Below, piece after piece: positions 55,995 to 64,000 of a stretch of 64,000 bases of DNA. The translations under genes and the position numbers were made by a program. The notes beneath the pieces are model-generated. The model was not told where the DNA came from, ran no database searches, and worked only from the letters and a program-made list of their open reading frames with translations. The stretch comes from Sorex araneus (lineage: Eukaryota > Chordata > Mammalia > Eulipotyphla > Soricidae): positions 107,626,552 through 107,690,551 of the forward strand of contig NC_073313.1 in NCBI RefSeq assembly GCF_027595985.1. Reading direction: 5' to 3'. Positions within the stretch are counted from its first letter, which is position 1, and each line of letters opens with the position of its first letter.

Positions 55995-56200
55995 TTTTAT
56001 TCATTATCTTTATATAATTAACACCTCAGACATATTGCAGGTTCAGTTCTAGAATGCTGAAATAAAGCTAGTATTGTAGTAAAGCAAGTCCCATGAATTA
56101 TTTTGATTTCCCAATGCATAGATCACTGTTTACTGCACAATAAAGCTTAATAAAGTGTGCAATAGCATTATGACAAAAAGCACATATCCCTTAATTAAGC
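55995..56200. mobile_element. Tigger-type DNA transposon fragment
   Basis: CAGACATATTGCAGGTTCAG, TTCTAGAATGCTGAAATAAA, GTAAAGCAAGTCCCATGAAT, TTGATTTCCCAATGCATAGA, AGTGTGCAATAGCATTATGA and CCCTTAATTAAG track the end of a mammalian Tigger element (GAGATATTGCGGGTTC, CAATAAAGCGAGTCACACGAA, TTTCCCAGTGCAT). No transposase seen. Confidence 0.75.
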
Positions 56201-56539
56201 TCAACACAGAAATACTTAGAACACGTGGTATTGGAAAAATGGTGCTGACAGCTGGCAGGATTACCATAGACAATCATCTGATAAATAGTACAGTATCTCT
56301 GAAGTCCAATAAAAGGAGATATGTCCGTGTACCTTATTAACATGTTAGAAAAACAGAATTTAGTCTTCCAGGAGGAAGATTTGTCAAGTGTTAAATTGGT
56401 ATGCACAGTTAAATTGGCGATATGATATAGGGAGAGGAAGAAGCATGAAAGGATTACTTTGCACTTCCCCAAATAGAATCAAGTGGGTGATGGCAGTCTA
56501 TAAACTGTAAAGATAGGTAATAATGCAAAGAATTGTTAT

Positions 56540-57015
56540 CATTGTGACTAGTGAGATTGGCTGTCACCTAGCACTTTAGCTGTGATATGCTTCCAGGCAG
56601 CTCCAGAGGGATCCTGTAAACTTCCTGTACAGGTGCTAGAAAGAGCCTTAGATGCATGGGCTCCCGATGACTGTAAAAGGCAGCCTGCTAAACTTAACAA
56701 GACATTTGTCAAGAAGATGGAAGATAATGACCAATATTTGGTAGACATATAGTTGTCTGATGAAACAAAGCAAGTATTGAACGATTTGGGAGTGGGAAGA
56801 AGCATTGCTATGACAACAGATTACTTATATTTGATTTAGAAGCAGAACAGTGCAGCTTAATGGTTCAGAAAGCTTGTGAGAACAATTGTTGGCACTGGGC
56901 ATATGTTAAAATATGAAATGTTAAGTATGAACTGTTAAATAATTGAACACCTTGGTGCTTTCTATATCTGCTGTCTGTAAGCCAATAAAGTTCAATATAA
57001 ATGCATTTTTAAAAA
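56540..57015 (+). pseudogene. Possible processed pseudogene fragment, parent unknown
   Basis: A plus-strand frame reads PVQVLERALDAWAPDD, then KTFVKKMEDNDQYLVDI, then a stop and LSDETKQVLNDLGVG in the same frame, followed by a 3'UTR-like stretch with CCAATAAAGTTC and a short A run near 57010. Composition resembles coding sequence, but the parent was not recognised and no target duplication was found. Confidence 0.3.
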
Positions 57016-57019
57016 AGAG

Positions 57020-58180
57020 CCTGTGGACAGTTCCAGTTTATAAGGTGCCCCAAACGAAATTCACAGTTTTAATTTATTGAAGTACCAAAAAGGTCAGGTA
57101 TTTAAAAGGGAGGGAGGATCCCTAAAATAAACCCAGAGACCTTTATACTGTGTTTGTTCCATCCAGACTGAAAATAAGGTAATTTGGAATTCTAATTCTG
57201 TAGATGATTAATCTTGTTGATTGGTAGTGTGCTGGTTTGTAAGGAAATGTCTCTTCAGACCATTTCAATCATTTCACTATGTTCACGCCTGAGAGAATGA
57301 GTAAACAGTAGTTTGTACAAACTGGTTTTTGCAGTACATCTGAGAAAGTAGATCTTCAACTGGTATGGAAGACAGAGAACATGGAGAAAGCCTCTAAACA
57401 GAGAAGCTTTCTTTTAGAGACAGCTGTTTCCTCTTTGTAAAGACAAAATCAACACGTGGTCCATGGACCTATTAGAGGCCACGGCCCATAGGTTTTACAG
57501 ATTCTAAAAATGGATAGATCTAGGGGTGCTCTGGGTGTTCTAAGATAGAGGCTTAAAGTATTTTATATTCTTCCCTTTACTGACTTTTCCTGACCCTCTT
57601 ATCCCAATACACAGTAGCATCTTTCTGTCCTTTCTGTGATAGGAGAGGATCATAAAGTAAGAAACAAGGAAAAGTTTAGAAAGTGGAGAACTGACATGCA
57701 GAAGGGTAGCATGTTACCATTAAACTTCCAAAACATTCCTCTCCAGACAAATCTCCATATTTGCATATATCCTACCCTTTTCTTTGGAGGGAGATTTCCG
57801 ATTGGATACTATTTAGAGGGAGGAGGCCTTTTCAAAGGGTTTATTCCTAGGAGGAAGTTGGAAAACAATAACAAAAGCCACAGCTTAGGCAAACCTTCCC
57901 CTTTAAAAAAGGAGTGGCCCAGAATCAACAGCTGTTGATGAATCATGTCTGCCTGGAATATAGTTTGAATTCCATCTTTTTAAATGATGTGGTGTTCTGG
58001 GAATTTACTGGTTGGCTTCTTGTTATATTATGTGCTAGCCTCCTTAGAAACTTCCAGGGCTCCCCGTATGTAAAAATAATGATGTCTGAAAATTTTCTTA
58101 ATATCCCTTCACAGTGTGGAAATAGATCTTTTGGAAGAAGATTGCCATTGTAACACAGTCATTCTTAAACATTTGGAAAA
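57020..58180. other. Unassigned intronic sequence
   Basis: No exon or shrew SINE recognised over about 1.15 kb. 57440-57560 (GTGGTCCATGGACC, GGCCACGGCCCA) may be an old repeat. Confidence 0.4.
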
Positions 58181-58183
58181 TAC

Positions 58184-58394
58184 CAGGGTTGGCAAACTTT
58201 TTCTATAAAGGGCCAACAGTAAGTATTTTTGAGTCTGTGGCCATTGATCCTGTCAATGTTACTCGACTAACACAAAAGTAAACACAGTCAACCACAGAAA
58301 AAAAAATGTGTGCATTTGTGTTCCAATAATATTTTATATACACACCAATCAGTGAGTCATATTTGCTTTGTGGGCCAAAGTTTGCTGAGCAGTG
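58184..58394. mobile_element. MER5A-type hAT DNA transposon
   Basis: CAGGGTTGGCAAACTTTTTC, TATAAAGGGCCAACAGTAAG, TTTGTGTTCCAATAATATTT and GTGGGCCAAAGTTTGCTGAG match MER5A including both terminal inverted ends (CAGxGGTxGGCAAACT ... AGTTTGCxGAxCxxTG). Confidence 0.88.
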
Positions 58395-58419
58395 ATTTAG
58401 AGAATAAAAATCATTAGTA

Positions 58420-58580
58420 GTTTTGGCTGAAATAGTAGTATCAAAGGGTAGGGCATTTGCTTTGCATGCAACAGATTTGTGTTTGTTCTCTGGCATCCCA
58501 TATAGGTTCCTGAGCACTGCTAGGCATAATTCATGAGTGTAGAGCCATTCCTGTGCATTTCCAGGCATGATCCCCCCAAA
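58420..58580 (+). mobile_element. Shrew-type SINE, class A
   Basis: GGCTGAAATAGTAGTATCAA head, GCATTTGCTTTGCATGCAAC, GCATCCCATATAGGTTCCTG, AGCACTGCTAGGCATAATTC, CCAGGCATGATCCCCCCAAA. Confidence 0.83.
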
Positions 58581-58799
58581 TCACTCGTTATCTTGCTACC
58601 AAAATATAGCATTTTACTTATTTTTCTCTTTCCAGCTCTCTGTTTTATATGGTTGTGACTATACTTGGTTTACTACCACTTTCATAGCCTGAGTTGCTTT
58701 GCTTAGTATTCTTGTCCATGTTTTCCAGGTTATTTAAGACTTTTCACAAGCATGTTTAAAATTGTTTTTAAATTTAAAAATTGGTTTATAGCTTTATAC

Positions 58800-58960
58800 A
58801 TTTTTGGGCAGAAGGCTGGCCCACACCTGGTGGTGCTCAGGGCCTATTTCTGGCTGTGGCTCAGTGGTCATTCCTATTGATGCTGGCGGGAACCACGTGC
58901 AGTCCTGGGATTGAACCGGGTAAGTGCATTACCTGCTTATACTGTCTGTCCAGTTCTAGC
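58800..58960 (-). mobile_element. Shrew-type SINE, class A, diverged
   Basis: Antisense: GGCTGGCCCACACCTGGTGG, TGCTCAGGGCCTATTTCTGG, GTCCTGGGATTGAACCGGGT, ACTGTCTGTCCAG. Confidence 0.8.
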
Positions 58961-59428
58961 ATCACATGCAAACTTCTCTGTGAAAGCTTCAGTGCCATCT
59001 TACCATCAAAAGACTCCCTTATTGATTCCTCTCTCCACTGCCCCTTTCCTCCTGATAGCTGCCATATTATTTACTTAAGTCTGGGAATTTTTGTTAGTTT
59101 TGAAAGCATAAGTCTTTGGTTAAATAATTCTCCACGTAATACCTGGATGGTAATGGAATTAACAATATCCTATGCTTCCTCCCTTCTAAGTGACATTGCT
59201 GAAACTATACTGCATAGTTTTTGTATTACATTATTGGCTATAGTCTTTGAAGTGGAGTTATTAGTTGGGCCGTGAATGGTTTGTAGGAACTTGGTACTGC
59301 TTCAAGAAAAGGTAGTCCTCACTTACATTCCCACCAGAAGTCTAGGAGAGCGTTTTTTATTTCCCACCTCATCCTTACTGCATAAGATACTTTCTTAAAA
59401 GCAAAATCTTTTTGAAAATAGCATCTAA

Positions 59429-59510
59429 GGGGGTGAGGATGTGGTTCAGTGGTAGATTGCATGCCTCGCTTATGTAAGACATTGGTTTCCATCTCTGGCA
59501 CTGCAAAAAA
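59429..59510 (+). mobile_element. ID-like tRNA-derived SINE
   Basis: GGGGGTGAGGATGTGGTTCA, GTGGTAGATTGCATGCCTCG, CATTGGTTTCCATCTCTGGC and ACTGCAAAAAAAGAAAGG match the layout of the simple tRNA-Ala/ID type (GGCTCAGTGGTAGAGC...GGTTCGATCCCCAGCACTGC plus A-tail) and lack the shrew class A/B body. Confidence 0.65.
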
Positions 59511-59511
59511 A

Positions 59512-59970
59512 GAAAGGGAAATATATAATGATACTAAATCAGTTTGTAATTATTTGATTATTAAGGCTGTCTGGGGAAATTTTCAAATGATTATATATTA
59601 ACTATTGTATTTCTTCTTTGTCTCACTTGTCTGTAAATGCATCCTAGACTGACTTTACTGCTTTTTTCACACTGCAGTTTTCTCCTCTTATTCTCCTGGA
59701 TCCTAGGTGTCCAAATCCTGCTCATTCCTCAGGGCCATTCTGAATCTGATTTTATTCTGCCTAGCTATGCAGTCCTCCCTCCTTCCCACTCATTTGTTCT
59801 CTCTTCCCCTTACTTCCTCTGTCCTGTCTGGTATTTATTTCTGTTTCAGTTTGTAGTTTTCCCTTTTGAGATGTTCTCCTCAGGCTGAGACTTGGGTTGT
59901 GTTATCTATTAGCTCCAACAACCTAGCAGAGCACTTTCTACAGTGGCTTGATTAACCTATTAATCCTTTG
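59512..59970. other. Unassigned intronic sequence
   Basis: T- and C-rich stretch (59640-59880) with no recognised feature; the open frame there is a composition effect. Confidence 0.45.
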
Positions 59971-59974
59971 TTTT

Positions 59975-60140
59975 GTTTGTTTTGGGGCCACCTTAGGCAG
60001 GCTCAGGGCTTCCTCCTGCATCTGAGCTCAGGCCTCACTCCTGGTGGGCTGGGGAGACCATATGGGGCGTAGATAATTGAGTCCTGCTGGTCTCTGTGCG
60101 ATGTAAGCACCCGACCTGCTGTACTATTGCTCTGGTTCCT
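59975..60140 (-). mobile_element. Shrew-type SINE, class A
   Basis: Antisense: TTGGGGCCACCTTAGGCAGG, CTCAGGGCTTCCTCCTGCAT, GAGACCATATGGGGCGTAGA, GTGCGATGTAAGCACCCGAC, TACTATTGCTCTGG. Confidence 0.85.
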
Positions 60141-60411
60141 ATTAATATTTTCTTGAAAGGTTCCTGAGGTGTGTTCTCCCGCTAAACATTTTTTTCCTAA
60201 ACAGTGATGTCATAATTTCCTGTGACGTGTAAGGAATGGGTGGGGATCACTGATTTAAAAAACGCTTTCTGGAGCCAGAGATATTGCACAGAGGGTAAGA
60301 GGCTTGTTTTGCATGCAGCTGAGACCTAGTTGATCCCTGTCACTGCATGAGGTCCCCCAAGCACCACCAGGGGTCACTCCTGAGCACAGTGCCAGAAAGC
60401 ACCCCTGAGGG

Positions 60412-60588
60412 CCTAGAATGATTGTGCATTAGGTAGGATGCTTGCCTTGCACTTGATGGAGCTGGGTTTGATTCCCAGCTCCCCATATGATCTCTTGAGT
60501 CCTGCCAGGCGTGATCCCTGAGTGCAGAGCCAGGAGTAAGCCCTGAGCACTGCTGGTGTGTCTCAGAAACAACAAAGAAAGAAAAAAA
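60412..60588 (+). mobile_element. Shrew-type SINE, class A (inner)
   Basis: GGCCTAGAATGATTGTGCAT head, GGGTTTGATTCCCAGCTCCC box B, CATATGATCTCTTGAGTCCT, AGAGCCAGGAGTAAGCCCTG, ending AACAAAGAAAGAAAAAAATT. Confidence 0.88.
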
Positions 60589-60597
60589 TTGCCTGAG

Positions 60598-60737
60598 GGG
60601 AAACTGGGGTCGTTGGTGATAGGAAATAAACACTGGTGAACAGATGGGTATTGGATTATTATATCACTCAAACCTGATCGTGGACAGCTTTGTAACTTTG
60701 CATTTCATGGTGATTCAATTAAAAAAATTAAAACTAA
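60598..60737 (+). mobile_element. Short L1 3' end, split by a retrocopy
   Basis: GGGGAAACTGGGGTCGTTGG, TAAACACTGGTGAACAGATG, GTGGACAGCTTTGTAACTTT, CATGGTGATTCAATTAAAAA. AAATTGCCTGAG occurs at 60586-60597 and again at 61995-62006, after the retrocopy, as its target duplication. The rest of its A-tail is at 61958-61994. Confidence 0.88.
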
Positions 60738-60738
60738 G

Positions 60739-61957
60739 TGGCGGCTTGGCCGCCGGTGGAGGCAACTCGGAGGAGGAACGGACGCTCGGGCCTTCGCCCG
60801 CCAGATTCCAGGTTCCGAGATGCCAGGACTTCGCCCCTCCGCTGCCCCGCAGGCCAGGGACTGTCGACCCCAAAGGCTGTGTCACTGTCGCCATCCACGC
60901 CTGGCGCCTGGCTGAACTGTCGCTGTCGCAGACCTGACAGTGGAGGCAGTGAGCCTGAGTGTTGCTGCCCCTCCCACCGAGGCGAGGCGGAGGCCGAGCC
61001 CTGCCTCCATCTCTCCAAGGTCCTGGACCTCACCAAGGGCCATGTGGTTTTGGAGAAGGGCGGTAAATCTTGTGAAAAAGTGATCAAGCTTTTGGCCTCC
61101 ACAACTCCAGAAGAGGTCTTGGAGAAGTTAAAGAAGCAAGTTGAAAAAGAATAAAAGCCAGACATGGAACATCCATCCCCAGCAGTGATTTCCTTGTTAA
61201 TGCTGAAGAAGCTGTTAGGTAGGAAATGCAAAACAGTAGAACTTTCGAAAGCATTCTACCCAGGGTACTGTTACTAGGATATTGGTACCAGCTTGGAACA
61301 TATTTGTCTGGTTCTGTGACCTCACAAAGCTGCTAAGTGGAGAGGATGTTAGGAGTGGCTGTGACTAAGCATTGAGACTTCTGTAGGATCACAGCCTACA
61401 GGACAGCATTGCTGAGAGCTCCACATCTCCGTCATAAATGAAAACATTGCCACAACACTTTGAGAGTTTGGGGGGCTGCCTTCTTACCCAGTTTCCAAGT
61501 GACAGAGGAACACAGAAATGTTTTCTGTGCCTTTTAAATGCCACTGAACATTTTATATGAAAAAGCAAGAATAATCAAGACTTGCAGTTTTATGTTCTCT
61601 CTCCATTCGGAGACATCACTCCAGACAGTCGGCTTCTTGGATGGCAGCTACAGATGGCAGATTTGTAATTCTGATGCTTCTCTAGACCCCCAGAAGGAAC
61701 AAAGCAGCCCTTCAAGGGACTCGGGTAGAGCCCAGGCCAAATATCTCAGGCCCTGGGCTCCATCACCTGCACCAAAAATGACAACTAGAGGCTATTTCCA
61801 TTGTGTGTAAAAGGTAGTCAGAAATTTTTACCTGTGTAAAAGCTTCAAGAATGAATAACATCTTGATTGTAAATATTCTGTGCAGATTCAAGTAAGTTGA
61901 CAAGATTAATAACCTGATGACTTTGCTCATCAAAAAAAACCTGATTTACAAAAAAAA
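60739..61957 (+). pseudogene. Intronless retrocopy of an unidentified gene
   Basis: About 1.2 kb inserted in the A-tail of the L1 end. It starts GTGGCGGCTTGG (likely an ATGGCGGC with A to G), is CpG-rich for about 280 bp, has an open frame to TAA at 61152-61154 whose last part reads [20 protein letters not shown] and [14 protein letters not shown], then about 800 bp of 3'UTR-like sequence and a short A run at 61950-61957. Flanking ATTCAATTAAAAA at 60713-60725 and 61958-61970 is the target duplication. The open frame has no ATG. The N-terminal part is Pro/Arg-rich and may be out of the original frame. The parent gene was not recognised. Retrocopy status is well supported by the duplication; current function is unknown. 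Confidence 0.75.
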
Positions 61958-62296
61958 ATTCAATTAAAAATAAAATAAAAATAATAAGAAAAAGAAATTG
62001 CCTGAGCATTGCCAGTTGTGGCCTAGACTCTCCCCTACCATCAAAAATGCTTTTGTATTTACTTAAGATGGGTTAAATCTCTTCAGTTCTCTCTATTCCT
62101 TTTTGTGAACTCTGGATCTTCAAGTTTTCTAAGTGATGATAAAGAATCATTTTAGCACATGCTAGGCTACTGCTGTCTTGCATATGTAGTATCAGTAGAA
62201 ATGCTGTAGTTGTTTTTACCATCAGGGAAATGTTTTATATCTGCTAGCTAGCCACATGTGACAGCTGCGTATGTGATATGTCATTCTGGATCTGAG

Positions 62297-62542
62297 GGAC
62301 TGGAGCGATAGCACAGTGGGTAGGGCGTTGGCCTTGCATGCGGCTGACCCAGGTTCGATTCCTCCATCCCTTTTGGAGAGCTCAGCAAGCTACCAAGAGT
62401 ATCCCACCCCTATGGCAGAGCCTGGCAAGCTACCCGTGGCATATTCGATATGCTAAAAACAGTAACAACAAGTCTCACAATGGAGACGTTCCTGGTGCCC
62501 ACTTGAGCAAATAATGAACAATGGGATGACGGTGCAGTGCTA
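62297..62542 (+). mobile_element. Shrew-type SINE, class B, with target duplication
   Basis: GACTGGAGCGATAGCACAGT head, CCAGGTTCGATTCCTCCATC box B, GCAAGCTACCAAGAGTATCC, ATGCTAAAAACAGTAACAAC, GGGATGACGGTGCAGTGCTA. Flanks CTGGATCTGAG (62286-62296) and CTGGAACTGAG (62543-62553) differ at one base; no poly(A). Confidence 0.93.
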
Positions 62543-62554
62543 CTGGAACTGAGG

Positions 62555-64000
62555 CCCTGTTCTTTTAACTTTAAAGCACTTTCAATGGAACTGTTCACAT
62601 GGTACAGTTGCAGCCATATTGGACAGTGTGGATAATATAGAATATTTAAATCTCCAGTCCCTTTCCTATGCAAGAGAAGCTTACTGTTACAGTTATCTGA
62701 TTGAACACTGAGACTGCTTGGAAGTCTGGAGGAGAGGCAGCCCAAATCCTGGTAGAGAACTGTGTGGAGTGAGCCAAAATTGAGTTCAGTTTAAAATGGA
62801 AACTGCCTCTATTGAGAAGTTTGTGTGGGGGTGAGAGGGAGGTGGTGCCAGATTGGTAAGGTAGAGATAGAAACGGAGTGTGACAAGGTAGAATACCAGT
62901 AGGAAATGTGGACTTGATATGGGGCGGGTAAATAAGGAACCATTAACGATTCATGAGGTGAGGATGAGAGTGACAGATGGGAGTCCTGTTACAAGGTCAC
63001 CTCTGCCAGGCCCCTGCATGTTGTGGGGAGAGGATGTGAGTTATTGCCTCCTTTATTGGATGGGGTTGGGCAGTAATGATTCACCAATGCCATCAAAACG
63101 CAGCCACATCAGAAAACAGAAATGATTTATTTTTGCATTAGCTTCCAGTTATTGTGTGCCTTCCTGTGGCTCAGATACACACCAGCAGAGAGCTCTGAGG
63201 GCTTGTAGTTGGGACATGAGGGAGAAAGGAATGGCCGACTGTGGAAGAGGTGGAAGGCTGGTGACTGCTACTAATTGCCTTCTAATCCTGAAACCCTGAG
63301 GGGTCCTTAGGGGTGCCGGTGGTTGGCTTTCTGGCCCTTTCAAGAGATTAGGTGCATTCCCACTCATTCTCTTTCCTGCTTCTGTGAAGGGAAGGTTGCA
63401 CACTTTTTTCCCCCTCATTTTTGTCAGACTTTTTCTAATCTTACTGCTTTTTTCCAATTTAAGCTAAGTGATTACATACATTTCTTCCTTCCATGCGTTT
63501 CTTACTGCTGCACTTTGTCTCTTTTCACATTGAATATGTGTTTATAGCTGAGTTCTGACTTTAGCACTTAATATAATGAGCCGTCCTTGAAAAAAAAATG
63601 AGGATCAAAAGGACTCTCCCTTTCCTTACACACCCTAACATGATCAGAGAAGGCTGCCACTCCTGTTTTCTAACCTATTAGGATGTCCTCCCAGCCTTGA
63701 GGCCCAGCTTAGCTCAGTGAGATGGCCTAGCTCAGAAATAACTTTCCTTTTTGAAAAACAATATTTGAAGTAAATCTGACTTAGAAGTCCTTAGAAACCT
63801 TTGACCTGGGTGGGGCCTTGGAAGACAACTGAGGTTGCATCTCCATGTGTCAGCAGGCCTTGCAAGTGAAACAGAATGCCCTTCACTCTTAAGACACCAT
63901 CAAAGTAGGGAATTGCTGTGAGAATGTGTAGCCGTATGTGGGCTGCACCGGGCTCATATTTTGCTTTGGAGATCCAGTCAAGATAACTGAGCAGCTCATT
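62555..64000. other. Unique intronic sequence to window end
   Basis: About 1.4 kb with no recognised repeat, exon or RNA gene. No acceptor followed by a TMEM164-like frame was found. Confidence 0.5.

Larger units (their letters stand above)
60271..62035 (+). mobile_element. Shrew-type SINE, class A, split by later insertions
   Basis: The head and most of the body lie at 60271-60411 (GGAGCCAGAGATATTGCACA, GTCACTCCTGAGCACAGTGC, AAAGCACCCCTGAG). The missing tail, CCTGAGCATTGCCAGTTGTG followed by GCCTAG, resumes at 62001-62030. Everything between is later insertion: a second SINE, an L1 end and a retrocopy. Confidence 0.75.

Noticed and set aside
58781-59275. 164-codon plus-strand frame
   Set aside because: Runs through an antisense SINE and beyond; hydrophobic composition without any family resemblance.

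Overview
This is mammalian nuclear DNA, most likely from a shrew (Sorex type). The main clue is dozens of copies of a tRNA-headed SINE (GGGGCTGGAGxGATAGCACAG head, box-B-like GGTTCGATTCC, CATATGGTCCCCTGAGCAC body) that I associate from memory with Sorex; no database was searched. Around these lie L1 3' ends sharing one lineage-specific 3'UTR, and older mammal-wide repeats (MIR, MER5A, Tigger). There are no bacterial-style genes, and nearly all open frames are chance or repeat-derived.

One real gene is recognised: the 5' end of TMEM164, X-linked in other mammals, on the + strand. A CpG island (about 22.7-24.06 kb) holds the promoter and a probable noncoding exon 1 ending at a GTGAGT donor at 23463. 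Exon 2 (24182-24840) has a strong polypyrimidine/AG acceptor, a leader with a single upstream ATG, and the first 130 codons, ending at a phase-0 GTGAGT donor. It includes Cys123, the residue I recall as the nucleophile of this C20:4 ether-phospholipid acyltransferase. From 24841 to the window end I see no further TMEM164 exon, so about 39 kb is read as the following intron.

Layout. 1-22 kb is upstream intergenic sequence: a rearranged, internally deleted L1 on the - strand (0.24-4.1 kb), further L1 3' ends at 4.5, 7.8, 8.6, 9.6 and 13.2 kb, a small hAT-like MITE at 6.3 kb and a dense SINE cluster at 17.1-19.6 kb. 22.2-24.9 kb is promoter, exon 1 and exon 2. 24.9-31.1 kb is an intron start with no shrew SINE or L1, carrying several palindromic regulatory-like motifs. 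31.1-64 kb is intron with SINEs of two structural classes, L1 3' ends at 39.6, 44.8 and 53.0 kb, ancient DNA transposons at 56.0 and 58.2 kb, and a nested insertion at 60.3-62.0 kb containing an intronless retrocopy of an unidentified gene.

The points most worth checking are: (i) the L1 derivative resembling a half-L1 (ORF1 joined to the very end of ORF2); (ii) a SINE class sharing the tRNA head but ending in a short ACAGTGCT repeat instead of poly(A); (iii) the four-layer nest with the unidentified retrocopy; and (iv) a TMEM164 upstream ORF overlapping the main start codon.
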